Shown: one piece after another, positions 41,465 through 51,209 of the stretch
How the letters are laid out: each line of letters opens with the position of its first letter
Numbering within the stretch: position 1 is the stretch's first letter
NCBI GenBank assembly: GCA_963556145.1
Contig: OY744468.1
Span: 620,001 to 684,000 of the forward strand
Source: Hygrocybe punicea
Lineage: Eukaryota; Basidiomycota; Agaricomycetes; Agaricales; Hygrophoraceae
DNA length: 64,000 bases
Direction of reading: 5' to 3'
Position numbers and translations under genes: made by a program
Notes under the pieces: generated by a model
What the model saw: only the letters and a program-made list of their open reading frames with translations
The model's database searches: none
What the model was told of the DNA's origin: nothing

Positions 41465-44400
41465 ATGCCGCAGTACGACGCCGAATTCACATCTGAAAAT
41501 GAAATTGTCATCTGCGGTGGTCCATGCAAGAAGCAGATCAAGCCGCCTGCAGGGATATTTTATCTGTTGAACCAAGATCGCTCTCGGGCTGGGCGAAAAG
41601 TGTGCTCTGACTGCCATCAGTACTACCTCAACAAAAAAACCACTCGCCGTGTTGATGGTAACCACTTTCATCATTTTACCTCCGTTTTGCTAACCCATAT
41701 GAGACACAGCTGCGGAAAGTGTTAAATCTATCCAGAGACAAGTTGCTGTTGCACAGCGCGGTGGTGAGTATGAGAATATTACCCTATGGATATGCTGACT
41801 CACATGCCGAATGTTACAGAGCGGACAGATCTGGTGCAGGCACTTGGATATCTAGCTCGACATGATGGTTTCCGACCGTTGCCTCCCCCTCAAGCCCCGG
41901 GGCCGGTGATCATAACACCAGCCCTCTATAATCAGGCCCCGCAACTAACATTCCCTGCGGAATTCCGGAACCTACCCACTGTCAACGGCTATCAAGAAGC
42001 CCATCAGCGTTACGTGGAGTTAAAGAATCGGTTCAGTGCCCAGGCATTTGCAGTTGGGCCTGTCGCTGAGGTCATCGTTATCAAGTTTTGGGTGAAGGTG
42101 CTGCTTCCAGGTCGAAAAACAGCCGTATGGGTCGCGGTGAGTGAAGCCATGACATTTCCACAAGAGCCAATTCAACGTGGCGTTCACAGGATATTTGCGA
42201 GACCGTTGGATCCATACCTGTTCATAGCGGCGTGAATGATCTCAAGTTGACTAGAGTGACGGCTGTAGCACACAAGTACATTAAGTGGACAAAAGGCATG
42301 GGGCTCAATCCTAATGACATCGAACTCCGATCCGCACAATGGGAAGAGCTCTTACCAAAGGGGTTAGGGAATCTCGATGTTGATGCTGTTTCGCAACAAT
42401 ATTTCAAAATGTTTCGAGGTAAAAGACGTTTTGAAGCTGGTGGAAAGGTTCTCGAGTTGATACTAGCAATATCACATGAACTATATGAAATTGCACATAC
42501 CAACAGTATCCGAGACGACTCTGTGCCATTACAGGTATGCAAACGCACCGAAGAATGTCTGGTTGATTGACTGTCATTCAGCTTGTCGCAGAAGTGAAAG
42601 AAATTGCAGCTCCACCCAGGCCCAAACGACAGCATGCCGAATTATCAGCCGATGACAACTCTTCCGATGTCCCTCGAACCCGTTCACTGGCATTACAATC
42701 AGTCACCAGCACAGGTACCACCAGTACTTCTTGACTGAGGTGTTACGGATCGCTGTTCGTATAGCGGCGAACTCCGGCAACAATAAACCAAACGAGGATG
42801 CGTGTATAAAGAAAAGCAAGTACAAACGGATAGGAGAGGAGAGGTATCTGGGTTTCGTGGTAGCGATCGGGGGAAGAGTAGCTATACTAAACTTAACGTT
42901 ATTGACTACGAATGTCAATGATTATATACTAGTGAACAGCTTCAGGGCCGGCTTCTTCGTCATGCGTGGCTGCGTGGAGGATAAGCTCCGGGATGAACGG
43001 CGTCTTGCTTGGCTTCGTGGTCTATGCGTTTTGGGGTGCCAACGAGGTGGCCAACGGCTGTGTTGCAGGTCTGGTGTCAGCAGACAGCTGATTCGATGAT
43101 TGTGTTGCGCGGTGTTATTGAGTGCTTGAATCAACGTGTATGATGTATCGGCGGTGATCGGTTGATGAGGGTAATCACGGGGATTGGGATACCGTCGTTG
43201 GTTGTCTTCGACGATGTTCCGGACCCAGGCTATGATGTTGTCTTGTGACGTTGAGTCAGGGACGTCGGGGTCGGAAGCGGGGGTTAAATCGGGGTAAAAC
43301 GTAACAATACCCCCGGAACAAGGGGAATCGTCCCGATTAACCGGAGGGAAAACGGAATCATACACGGCAGCGCAGTCGATGAATTCGCGGTAGGGATCCA
43401 CGGGATCATCGGTGAACCAGACGGGAACGGTGGGAGGGACAGCAGGAGGGGGAGGCCCAATGGGACGCACGGAGTAGAAGGATCGTGGGGCGAAGAACGG
43501 GTCAACGCCAAGATGGGTGATGGCCGTCGTTGGATGAACGGAGCCGAAGGAAGAGGGTCGCATGAGGTCAACAGCGAAGCGAACACCACGATCGCAGAGG
43601 CGGCGTTTCGAGCGAGGGATGCGAAAGCGAGGAGGAAGAAGACGGTAATAAGGGGAAGAAGGGAGATAAACGTCAGAGGCAGACATGGGGAAGAAGGCAA
43701 AGAGCGAAAAAAGGAAATAAAAGAGAACAGACGATATATATGAAAGGGTAGATTAGGGCCGGTACAACTAATAAACGAGGTGATCGGGGTTTACGGGGTG
43801 ATCGCGTGTGAACGAAGAAGGAAGCAACGAAAAACGATGAGGAGTAGAAATGTCATAATCATGTGAAAGGGCGGCGGAGGGGATAGGTGATGGAAGGCGA
43901 TAGTAATGTAAGATAGGGAAAGCGTACGGACAAACTTTGACACGGGTGTTGAAGTCGGAATTGCCAATGCCTTTGTCGTCGGCAATTACGGCAGGAGCAA
44001 TGATTGGGGGGGCGATTTCGATGATGGCGGTGACAGCGTCGACGGGGGCGGTTTCGTAAAGATAGGCGTGGGTGATATTATTGGGGAAGATGTATTTTCG
44101 GAATTCGTGGTTCTTTGTACGATTGGCGATGAGGATGGCGTTTTTGGGATATATAGCAAGTAAAATGGAAGAAGAAGAAAAAGGGGGGATAACGGAAGGG
44201 GGAAGAGTAAAAAGGGAACGGAGAGATAAAAAAGATGGAGCTTTGGGATGTAATCTATGGAAGTCATTGACGAGATCCTGGCAGTATGTGGTTTCGGATG
44301 CCGGGATCCAGGAATCTTCGTCGCGGGGATAATCGAGCCAATGAACTAAGTAATATAATTTATTTCGGCGAATACGGGAGTCGAGAATATGTTCTATTTC

Positions 44401-47400
44401 GTAATGGTCATCATTGTCGATGATTTCGGGGGGAGGTCGAAGATGGTATTTTTGTTGAATGGGAGAAGAAGGAGGTCGAAAAGAGGAGAGGAGAGCGACG
44501 TTGAATATGGGGAAGATTTTCCAGGTTTTCGGTAATTTCAGTTTGTACGATGAAGAACCGATTTTGTCGAGAACGGTAAACGGACCGAATTGCTGATTAT
44601 CGAGCTTCTTGCTAGGTCGATCTGTGGTTAAATTCTTTCCGTTTAGCCAGACTTTGTCACCAGGGGAAAAGACAAATTTCTTGACATGACTGTCATACTT
44701 ATCCTTCATTGTTTGCTTCGTGACATCCGCTATTTCGCCGATCTTTTGTTGTATTGTTTTCATTCGTGTAATGAAATCATGAACGGCTTCGTTTGCGATG
44801 GGTGTGTGTATGTCAGGCATGAGACCTGTCCATGGATGTTGTCCTTGTGTTGCAAAGAAGGGGGAAGTTTTGATGGCGGAAGATTCGCGATTGGCTAATG
44901 CAAATTCTGCGAGGGCAAGCCATTCATGCCAATCATCTTGTTGATAATTGGTGAAAAATCGAAGGAAAATTTCGAGTTCTTGGTTCATCCGTTCCGTTTG
45001 TCCATCAGCACGTGGATGATATGCTGTCGTTGGGCGTCCTTTGATACCGATCAGGGAATATAATTCGGTGATAAACTGTGAGACGAAAACAGAACCGCGA
45101 TCGGAGATGACAAAGCGTGGCATGCCGAAACGCTTGAAGACATGATCACGGAATAGTCGTGCCCATCCTTCCGAAGTCAATGTCGTATTTGTGGCAACAA
45201 ATATGGGATGTTTCGACCGCTTATCGACAACAACTAGAATGGCGTCAAAGCCATGTGACTCCGGTAGGGGACCAATCATGTCGACGGAAATTGTATGCCA
45301 GTTATAGGGTGGTATGTCATGTGGGAAAAGTTGTCCAAGTTGTTTTCCACGTCGTGGTTTATTCTGTTGACATCCCGTACAACCATTGATATAACGTTCT
45401 ACATCTTCGCGTATAGTTGGCCATGTTGTTGTCCGTGAAATCAACTCGATTGTTTTGTCACGGCCGGGATGACCGGCGGTGGGATTGTCATGATGGAGGG
45501 CAATAATGTTATCGTTTGTAGGAGAAGTATGCAATATTTGACGGATCGCTTGTTCTGGTGGGATGAACAATGAGTTAGGAAGACCAACCATACCTGTATT
45601 GTCTATTTCTTTTGGCTTGTGATCGACACGTCGGGAAAGGAGGTCGGCTTTTTTGTTTTGTGATCCTTTTCTATACAACAAGCGGAAATTGTAATCTTGT
45701 AGGAATGCAATCCATCGTGCTTGTCGTCTTGTGAGGTCTTGTGGTTTTCGGTAATATTCAAGATTTCGATGATCGGTGAAAACATCAACCTGTTCTTTTG
45801 CTCCGAGTAGGAAATGACGCCATTCCTCAAAACTTCGTATAATCGCGAGCAATTCTTTGTCGAAGATTTGATAGTTACGTTCTGCTGGTGACATTGTTGT
45901 CGACATATACGCGACAGGTCGGAAAAGCCCATCGGATTGTTCTTGTGACAAAATAGCACCTATGGCATAATCGGAGGCATCACATTCGATGATGAATTTT
46001 TTATCGGGTGTAGGTAGGACAAGGATAGGATCGGTTGTGATGATTGTCTTCAATCGATCGAATGCGTTCTGTTGTTCTTCCGTCCAATCCCATTTTGCTT
46101 TTCCTGTTAACCTATGCAGAGGAGCAGCGATTTGGGAAAGGTTTTTGACGAAACGACGATAGAAATTCAGAAAACCGATAAACCGTTGCAATTCGGTGAG
46201 ATTAGTAGGAACTGGCCAATCCGTAATTGCGTTGGTTTTAACGGGATCCATTTGGACTTGTCCTTCACCGACGATAAGGCCGAGATAATCGACTTTTGGT
46301 TTATCGAATGTACATTTCTTGGGTTTCAGGAACAAGTTGTTTTCCCGAAAGATCTTCAGGACTTGTTTCGTACGTCGTTGATTTTCTTCCAGTGATTTTG
46401 AAAAGATCAAGATGTCATCCATGTACACCAAAAGCCAGCCTTCGCGAATTTCATATCGAAAGACATGGTTCATCAACCGTTGGAACGTTGGTGGTGAATT
46501 CTTCAACCCGAAGAACATCACAGTTGGCTCAAAAAGACCTTTCGGGGTTAGGAAAGCAGCTTTGTGTTCATCGCCTTCTTTGATCCAGACATTATTGAAA
46601 CCCCACCGAACATCGAGTTTTGTGAAGAATTTTGCTTCAGCAAGTTGATTGATGATGTCGTTAATCAACGGTAACGGATATTTGTCATCGACCGTCCATG
46701 AATTTAACCAGCGGTAATCCTGTATTGGTCGTCGTTCGGCAGCGTCCTTCTTCGACACAAAGAAGAAAGGGGATGCATAAGGTGATTTCGATGGTCGAAT
46801 TCGTCCTGTTTTGAGATTATCATCGAGAAACTTGTCGAGGTCTTGTTTTTCGATGGGAGACAATGGATATAGCTTGCAGTCGTGGTGGTCTGGCGCATCC
46901 GGTTTCAGGGTGATTGCATGATCCCAAGGTTTCCGTGCAGGTAACTCATCAAAACCAGAGGGTTCGAAGACATCGCGATATTCATGATACGTTTCGGGGA
47001 TTAGTTCTTCGAACGATTTCTCTTTCTGTTGTTTCTGTGCATTGATCGCGAGTTCTGTTGATTTGGTCATGAATGAACAAAAATGCGCTGGGCTCATCGT
47101 TTCTTCCATTACTTGATTGAACCAAAGTGGTCGTTCCCAGACCACAGTATTGAATTCGGTTGACCGTATCGTCGATGGTTTGCCACAACCCGAAAGACAT
47201 CGTGAGAACTTGACTTCGTTTTCGCGCCAATCAATTTCTGGGTTATGTTTTTTGAGCCAGTCGTATCCGAGGAAGATGTCCATTTTCGCTAACGTTGTTA
47301 CCGCGAAACGAAGTAATTCTTGATGATCCCCAAGTCGCATTTGCAACTCGCAATATTCAGTGATCTGTCCTGTTTTCGGTTGCGTCCCATCGCTCATATA

Positions 47401-50400
47401 CGAATTAAACGGGTTTACGTATGGCTTCGTGGGAATGTTATGTGCTTTAACGTAACCGATATCGATTGCACAGATCGTACAACCACAATCGATCAAACCG
47501 GTCATGGGATATTGACGACCATCTTGAGTGACCGAGACGAAACCATGGACGAGTAATGCCATACGAAGTTCAGAATCTTTCTGTGTTACTGCTCGTATTG
47601 GTTCAAGAGTTCGTGGTTCATGTGGTGATTCTTGCGGCATGTTTTGTACCAACCATTGAACTGCTTCGTCAATTGTACGACGATTGAGAGAAAGCACCAA
47701 ACCTGGTGAAATCTTTTCGGTCCATCGACCGTATACATCATAATCAAGCAAGAGGTCGAGGGCAAAACCCATTGTGGTCGATCGGATGGCCACAATCGTT
47801 TCCATGGCATTGAATTCAGATTTGACCATTGTTTTCTTCTTCGTTGTTTTGTCTTCATCAGCTGTAACATGGGTATCTGGCCACGTGTTACTTTCCTGTT
47901 TCGGTTTTGTTTCTGGTTGTTCCTTTGGTTGTTGTCTTAGGTTATTGCGGAGGTCTTTGAGTTTCGAAAATACACCATTAAATTGTTTGCATACGTGTAC
48001 ATCTTTCTCGAGTTGTGCGATCGTGGCCTCCTGCGCTTCACGTCGCTTTCTCAAAAACCCTCTTGCTTCAACTTCATCGCTGCCAACTCATCCATTAATG
48101 CAGCAATTCGAGCGTCTTTGCCATCGTCTTGTTGTTGTCTCGGCGTTTGTTGAACGGTTTCCATAGAACGAATCTGTTGCCGTCCTTGTTGTTCCGGACA
48201 ATTGCGTGAGATGTGTCCGGGTTGTCGACATTTGAAACAGATTCCTTTTTTCATGAAATCCAACCGTTGCTCATCCGTTAAACGAGTAAACGTTTGCTGT
48301 CGGGGTGTCGTTTGTCGTGTATCAACGTCCATCGGGACAGATTCTGACTGTGGACGAGGTGTTGATGTTTGTTGTGGTCGGGGGGTTGTCGATGCGGTTG
48401 GTGTGTTTGGGTTATATCGTGTTTTTGTGGGTGAACTCATGGATCGTATCTGGTTCTGACGATGTCGCCATTGTTGGTCCAATTGAACCGTTTGCGTACG
48501 CCATTCGTCGACGGTGGTTGGGATCTTCATACCGGTGTAGATCTGGTCGATCAGTGGTTTGTTCATATGTAATTCGACGAGTTGAATGAGGTATTCGTCG
48601 TTCAAGAGTTCGCCAAGTCCAGCGATACGTCGGAGAGTGTCAAACTCAATCCAGAATTCATCGGCTGTCATTTTTCCTTGGCGCAGGTCGTTCAACTTTG
48701 TCAATGCGTCCTTCTTCTGATCCGGTTTCTCAAAGTGCCGCTTGAATTCCTTGGTGAAGTCCTCCAGGGAGCCGAAGTTGATGGGGGAGTGCTGTAGGGC
48801 AATGTCGACGTACTCGTCTGCCCATCGTCCAGCGAGTCCGCCTTGCAGGTACGAGAGGATAAAAAGGATTTGTTTTTCTTCACTGTCGAATGCAGTCCTG
48901 TTTGCGCAGATGTAGATGAAGGCACTGCGGAAGAATGTTTTGAATCCTTCTTTGTTCCCATCGTACTTAGTCGGCGGAGCAATATGAGATTTTGGAGGCG
49001 ACGGGGCTGCGGGTGCAACAGTGGTGGTGTCTCGGGTTTCGTGGTTCTCTTCGGTGTCTGACATTCTGGTTTGGGTGTGGAATTGAGATTGATAGTGTGA
49101 AGTAGATGTTGGAGGAAGAAATGATGATGAGGGGAAAGGCGCGGTTCGGACACTTGTCTGTGTTGCGACGTATTGGTCGAAGTCGTCGTCAGAGGAATCT
49201 GACGTTTCGGGCGCGAGATGATATTCGTCGTCGCGTTCTGAGTCTGGGGTTTGGTATCGTCGGGGTTCCAGGACGTCTTGGTTTATTATCGAGGGAGTAG
49301 AGAAAGTTTAGTATTATGTTACGGATCGCTGTTCGTATAGCGGCGAACTCCGGCAACAATAAACCAAACGAGGATGCGTGTATAAAGAAAAGCAAGTACA
49401 AACGGATAGGAGAGGAGAGGTATCTGGGTTTCGTGGTAGCGATCGGGGGAAGAGTAGCTATACTAAACTTAACGTTATTGACTACGAATGTCAATGATTA
49501 TATACTAGTGAACAGCTTCAGGGCCGGCTTCTTCGTCATGCGTGGCTGCGTGGAGGATAAGCTCCGGGATGAACGGCGTCTTGCTTGGCTTCGTGGTCTA
49601 TGCGTTTTGGGGTGCCAACGAGGTGGCCAACGGCTGTGTTGCAGGTCTGGTGTCAGCAGACAGCTGATTCGATGATTGTGTTGCGCGGTGTTATTGAGTG
49701 CTTGAATCAACGTGTATGATGTATCGGCGGTGATCGGTTGATGAGGGTAATCACGGGGATTGGGATACCGTCGTTGGTTGTCTTCGACGATGTTCCGGAC
49801 CCAGGCTATGATGTTGTCTTGTGACGTTGAGTCAGGGACGTCGGGGTCGGAAGCGGGGGTTAAATCGGGGTAAAACGTAACATGAGGCATGCGTTGCAAG
49901 CACAAAAAGCACCAGGTCGGAAAGCTATGCAAGGGATATGTAAGTGGATCAACATGCACTAATGGCCCTGACAACTCATCTGTTTCGAAGTTGACCTCAA
50001 AATCATGGAATGCATGGTTTACCCAACGGAGTTCCCTTCCATTGATCACCTTATTGCAAAGCCGAAGGCCCCTGTTCTCCTCGTGGACAAAGGTTTCCCC
50101 ATCATCCTCACGTTCAATACCAACGACCCCATTTCTGGCACTTGCAAAGTGGCGTACTTTGGTCATACCAACAAGCCGGTCTTTCCAGGCTCGGAATCTC
50201 TTGCCGTTTGTGTCAAGCAGGCATTTTGTAACAGCTGAACGTCGGATTCTCGAATTATATTTGAAGGTCCTAAACAAGCTGAATTACTGACCACCGAAAT
50301 CAACTGTTCACACTGGGCTTCAGCTCTGATGCGCCTCGTATACGAGTTTATGGAAAAGGAAAACTGGACTCGAGGAAAGCCACCCTTTCTTGTACCGAAG

Positions 50401-51075
50401 ATGCGTTATGTCAACGTAGCATTGGCGGTGGCTGGTAACAATAAACCAGATGCTTATTTATTGGAGGAAGTCGTTGATGGATCAGACGGAGATTTCCTCA
50501 CGTATATCAACAACACTTCGGCAGCTCCTCTTCCGCAGCTGGACTCAAAGAGGGAATACGTTGGTCTATTCTTGTCATTTGCTCAGCACGTCCAAATGCT
50601 CGAGACTCAGCATCATGTCTTTGTTTCTGATCAACAAGGTATACAATATTGTTTTGTCGCCAAGAATCATGCTGACATTCAACTTCTCACAGGAGGTCTC
50701 ACTTTACTCTCTGATCCGCAAATAATCACTTCGCCGTAAGTTTTACTTGTTCTTTATGTATTCTGATGCCTACTTTGTATCAAAAGTGACCTCGGACCTG
50801 AGCGTGTGTTCGCTGATGGGAATTTGGCGGCCTCCTTCACCTACTTCGGAGATGATCATATTTGCAACAAGTTCTGTGAATTCTATGATCTATCTCCTAT
50901 CAAGCCAGCACCGAAGGCTCACTTGAAACCTGGATTGATGTTGGAAAGGCTACAGCAAGAGCAAGCGTTGGAGGTTTTAGGCCAGGAGTGTGGCAGCCTG
51001 TTCTTAGCCAAGGAAGGGGAGATAACTGAGGGTGGAGGGCCATCTGGAAGGAAGTCGAAGAAAAAGAGGGTCTGA
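41465..51075 (+). CDS. Alpha-kinase (MHCK/EF2K type), intron holds Gypsy-1
   Basis: Ten exons that join in frame: 41465-41657, 41710-41763, 41820-42136, 42190-42534, 42582-42714, 49901-49939, 49991-50227, 50267-50638, 50693-50735 and 50787-51075, about 673 aa. The N-terminus has a two-CxxC zinc motif (CGGPCKKQ and VCSDCHQYY). The C-terminal 300 residues are an atypical alpha-kinase domain: GTCKVAYFGHTNKPVF, ESLAVCVKQAF, WASALMRLVYEF, AYLLEEVV, FVSDQQG, LLSDPQI and the zinc-binding HICNKFCEFYDL. Gypsy-1 with TSD TGAGG lies in a probable intron (42715-49900). That intron without Gypsy-1 and the one at 50228-50266 are only 39 nt. If the latter is not spliced, a TGA at 50237 truncates the kinase. 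Such kinases are expanded in agaricomycetes. Confidence 0.8.
42741..43306 (-). repeat. Gypsy-1 3' LTR (566 bp)
   Basis: Read on the minus strand it starts TGTTACGTTTTACCCC and ends CGATCCGTAACA. A pyrimidine run at 43309-43315 on the plus strand (CCCCC context) gives the purine tract TTCCGGGGGTAT next to the LTR on the minus strand. It encodes the C-terminal half of ORF3. Confidence 0.95.
42922..43686 (-). CDS. Gypsy-1 ORF3, extends across the purine tract into the LTR
   Basis: The ATG at 43686 starts MSASDVYLPSSPYYRLLPPR, 82 nt after the pol stop. 254 aa, of which about 127 are encoded inside the 3' LTR. The N-terminal half is Pro/Arg rich (IGPPPPAVPPTVPVWF, DPVDPYREFIDCAAVYD). The LTR-encoded half contains DNIIAWVRNIVEDNQRRY and ITADTSYTLIQALNNTAQHN, followed by a basic tail. 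No membrane segment, so it is not a classical envelope. A diverged LTR relic at 32870-33090 keeps the same WVRNI-x-NN-RRY block, suggesting protein-level constraint. Function unknown; expression would need a spliced or internal transcript. Confidence 0.6.
   Translation of the reverse strand: MSASDVYLPSSPYYRLLPPRFRIPRSKRRLCDRGVRFAVDLMRPSSFGSVHPTTAITHLGVDPFFAPRSFYSVRPIGPPPPAVPPTVPVWFTDDPVDPYREFIDCAAVYDSVFPPVNRDDSPCSGGIVTFYPDLTPASDPDVPDSTSQDNIIAWVRNIVEDNQRRYPNPRDYPHQPITADTSYTLIQALNNTAQHNHRISCLLTPDLQHSRWPPRWHPKTHRPRSQARRRSSRSLSSTQPRMTKKPALKLFTSI
43768..48054 (-). CDS. pol: Gypsy-1 Pol: PR-RT-RH-IN-chromodomain-ASCH-like tail
   Basis: 1428 codons entered by -1 frameshift from gag. In order: retropepsin-like protease (TGLIDCGCTICAID, near residue 185), RT with FFTKLDVRWGFNNVWI and LLVYMDDILIFSK, RNase H with IIECDASDYAIGAILS and FTDHRNLEYY, integrase HHCC (HPGRDKTIEL and CTGCQQNK) and core (VDMIGPLPE, VISDRGSVFV, ADGQTERMNQELE), and chromodomain at about 1215-1275 (YEIEHILDSRI, YYLVHWLDYP, DSWIPASE). 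The final about 130 residues (from ILLAIYPKNAILIANRTKNH) hold an ASCH/PUA-like motif T-K-N-H-E-F-R-K, an unusual addition. No in-frame stops. Confidence 0.95.
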   Translation of the reverse strand: MRKRREAQEATIAQLEKDVHVCKQFNGVFSKLKDLRNNLRQQPKEQPETKPKQESNTWPDTHVTADEDKTTKKKTMVKSEFNAMETIVAIRSTTMGFALDLLLDYDVYGRWTEKISPGLVLSLNRRTIDEAVQWLVQNMPQESPHEPRTLEPIRAVTQKDSELRMALLVHGFVSVTQDGRQYPMTGLIDCGCTICAIDIGYVKAHNIPTKPYVNPFNSYMSDGTQPKTGQITEYCELQMRLGDHQELLRFAVTTLAKMDIFLGYDWLKKHNPEIDWRENEVKFSRCLSGCGKPSTIRSTEFNTVVWERPLWFNQVMEETMSPAHFCSFMTKSTELAINAQKQQKEKSFEELIPETYHEYRDVFEPSGFDELPARKPWDHAITLKPDAPDHHDCKLYPLSPIEKQDLDKFLDDNLKTGRIRPSKSPYASPFFFVSKKDAAERRPIQDYRWLNSWTVDDKYPLPLINDIINQLAEAKFFTKLDVRWGFNNVWIKEGDEHKAAFLTPKGLFEPTVMFFGLKNSPPTFQRLMNHVFRYEIREGWLLVYMDDILIFSKSLEENQRRTKQVLKIFRENNLFLKPKKCTFDKPKVDYLGLIVGEGQVQMDPVKTNAITDWPVPTNLTELQRFIGFLNFYRRFVKNLSQIAAPLHRLTGKAKWDWTEEQQNAFDRLKTIITTDPILVLPTPDKKFIIECDASDYAIGAILSQEQSDGLFRPVAYMSTTMSPAERNYQIFDKELLAIIRSFEEWRHFLLGAKEQVDVFTDHRNLEYYRKPQDLTRRQARWIAFLQDYNFRLLYRKGSQNKKADLLSRRVDHKPKEIDNTGMVGLPNSLFIPPEQAIRQILHTSPTNDNIIALHHDNPTAGHPGRDKTIELISRTTTWPTIREDVERYINGCTGCQQNKPRRGKQLGQLFPHDIPPYNWHTISVDMIGPLPESHGFDAILVVVDKRSKHPIFVATNTTLTSEGWARLFRDHVFKRFGMPRFVISDRGSVFVSQFITELYSLIGIKGRPTTAYHPRADGQTERMNQELEIFLRFFTNYQQDDWHEWLALAEFALANRESSAIKTSPFFATQGQHPWTGLMPDIHTPIANEAVHDFITRMKTIQQKIGEIADVTKQTMKDKYDSHVKKFVFSPGDKVWLNGKNLTTDRPSKKLDNQQFGPFTVLDKIGSSSYKLKLPKTWKIFPIFNVALLSSFRPPSSPIQQKYHLRPPPEIIDNDDHYEIEHILDSRIRRNKLYYLVHWLDYPRDEDSWIPASETTYCQDLVNDFHRLHPKAPSFLSLRSLFTLPPSVIPPFSSSSILLAIYPKNAILIANRTKNHEFRKYIFPNNITHAYLYETAPVDAVTAIIEIAPPIIAPAVIADDKGIGNSDFNTRVKVCPYAFPILHYYRLPSPIPSAALSHDYDISTPHRFSLLPSSFTRDHPVNPDHLVY
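48051..49064 (-). CDS. gag: Gypsy-1 Gag
   Basis: The ATG at 49064 gives 337 aa: MSDTEENHETRDTTT, a capsid-like region (KYDGNKEGFKTFFRSAF, LQGGLAGRWADEY, FGSLEDFTKEFKRHFEK), a Pro/Thr/Gln linker, a CCHC knuckle (CFKCRQPGHISRNC) and a C-terminal helix. The stop TGA at 48053-48051 directly follows a GGGTTTT heptamer used to enter pol. Confidence 0.95.
   Translation of the reverse strand: MSDTEENHETRDTTTVAPAAPSPPKSHIAPPTKYDGNKEGFKTFFRSAFIYICANRTAFDSEEKQILFILSYLQGGLAGRWADEYVDIALQHSPINFGSLEDFTKEFKRHFEKPDQKKDALTKLNDLRQGKMTADEFWIEFDTLRRIAGLGELLNDEYLIQLVELHMNKPLIDQIYTGMKIPTTVDEWRTQTVQLDQQWRHRQNQIRSMSSPTKTRYNPNTPTASTTPRPQQTSTPRPQSESVPMDVDTRQTTPRQQTFTRLTDEQRLDFMKKGICFKCRQPGHISRNCPEQQGRQQIRSMETVQQTPRQQQDDGKDARIAALMDELAAMKLKQEGF
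48054..48060 (-). promoter_or_regulatory. Canonical -1 frameshift site G-GGT-TTT
   Basis: In gag frame the minus strand reads GAG GGT TTT TGA. The heptamer G GGT TTT fits X XXY YYZ, and slipping back one base enters TTG AGA AAG, the first pol codons. The gag stop is the very next codon. Confidence 0.8.
49304..49314 (-). other. Gypsy-1 primer-binding site, self-priming type
   Basis: On the minus strand ATACTAAACTT begins 2 nt after the 5' LTR. It is complementary to AAGTTTAGTAT, which on the minus strand starts at 49470 within the LTR. An 11-nt match between the transcript 5' end and the PBS is the hallmark of Tf1-type self-priming. No tRNA-like TGG start is present. Confidence 0.7.
49317..49882 (-). 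repeat. Gypsy-1 5' LTR with TATA promoter (566 bp)
   Basis: Looks identical to the 3' LTR. On the minus strand a TATATAA box lies at 49504-49498, and the predicted transcript start (AAGTTTAGTAT, 49470) is 28-34 nt downstream. U3 is then 49882-49471 and R-U5 49470-49317. Confidence 0.93.
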
Positions 51076-51209
51076 TCAATGCCATAATGTTCTCCGGTTC
51101 TGCATAGACTATTTTTTCGATCTCTTCTCTTTACTTACAATTTTTTTCATCCAACCGATACCCATAGTTATAGAAAATTTCTTGGACAATACATGGACAA
51201 TAATGATAG

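Larger units (their letters stand above)
42741..49882 (-). mobile_element. Gypsy-1: full-length chromodomain LTR retrotransposon
   Basis: 7142 bp with 566-bp LTRs that look identical by eye and a perfect 5-bp TSD TGAGG (42736-42740 and 49883-49887). Element orientation is minus: 5' LTR 49317-49882, gag 49064-48051, pol in the -1 frame to 43768, ORF3 43686-42922, 3' LTR 42741-43306. All ORFs are open, so it looks recent and potentially active. Chromodomain and self-priming features place it near the Tf1/sushi chromoviruses. Confidence 0.96.

Noticed and set aside
42731..43099. 122-codon plus-strand frame in the Gypsy-1 LTR (also 49316-49675)
   Set aside because: Antisense shadow of the LTR-encoded part of ORF3, duplicated only because the LTR is.
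43791..44267. Short minus-strand frames within the Gypsy-1 Pol tail
   Set aside because: Overlap the long intact pol frame and have no motifs; shadows.
49498..50277. 259-codon minus-strand frame joining LTR and kinase sequence
   Set aside because: It is the antisense of kinase exons fused to the LTR part of ORF3; an accident of the Gypsy-1 insertion.
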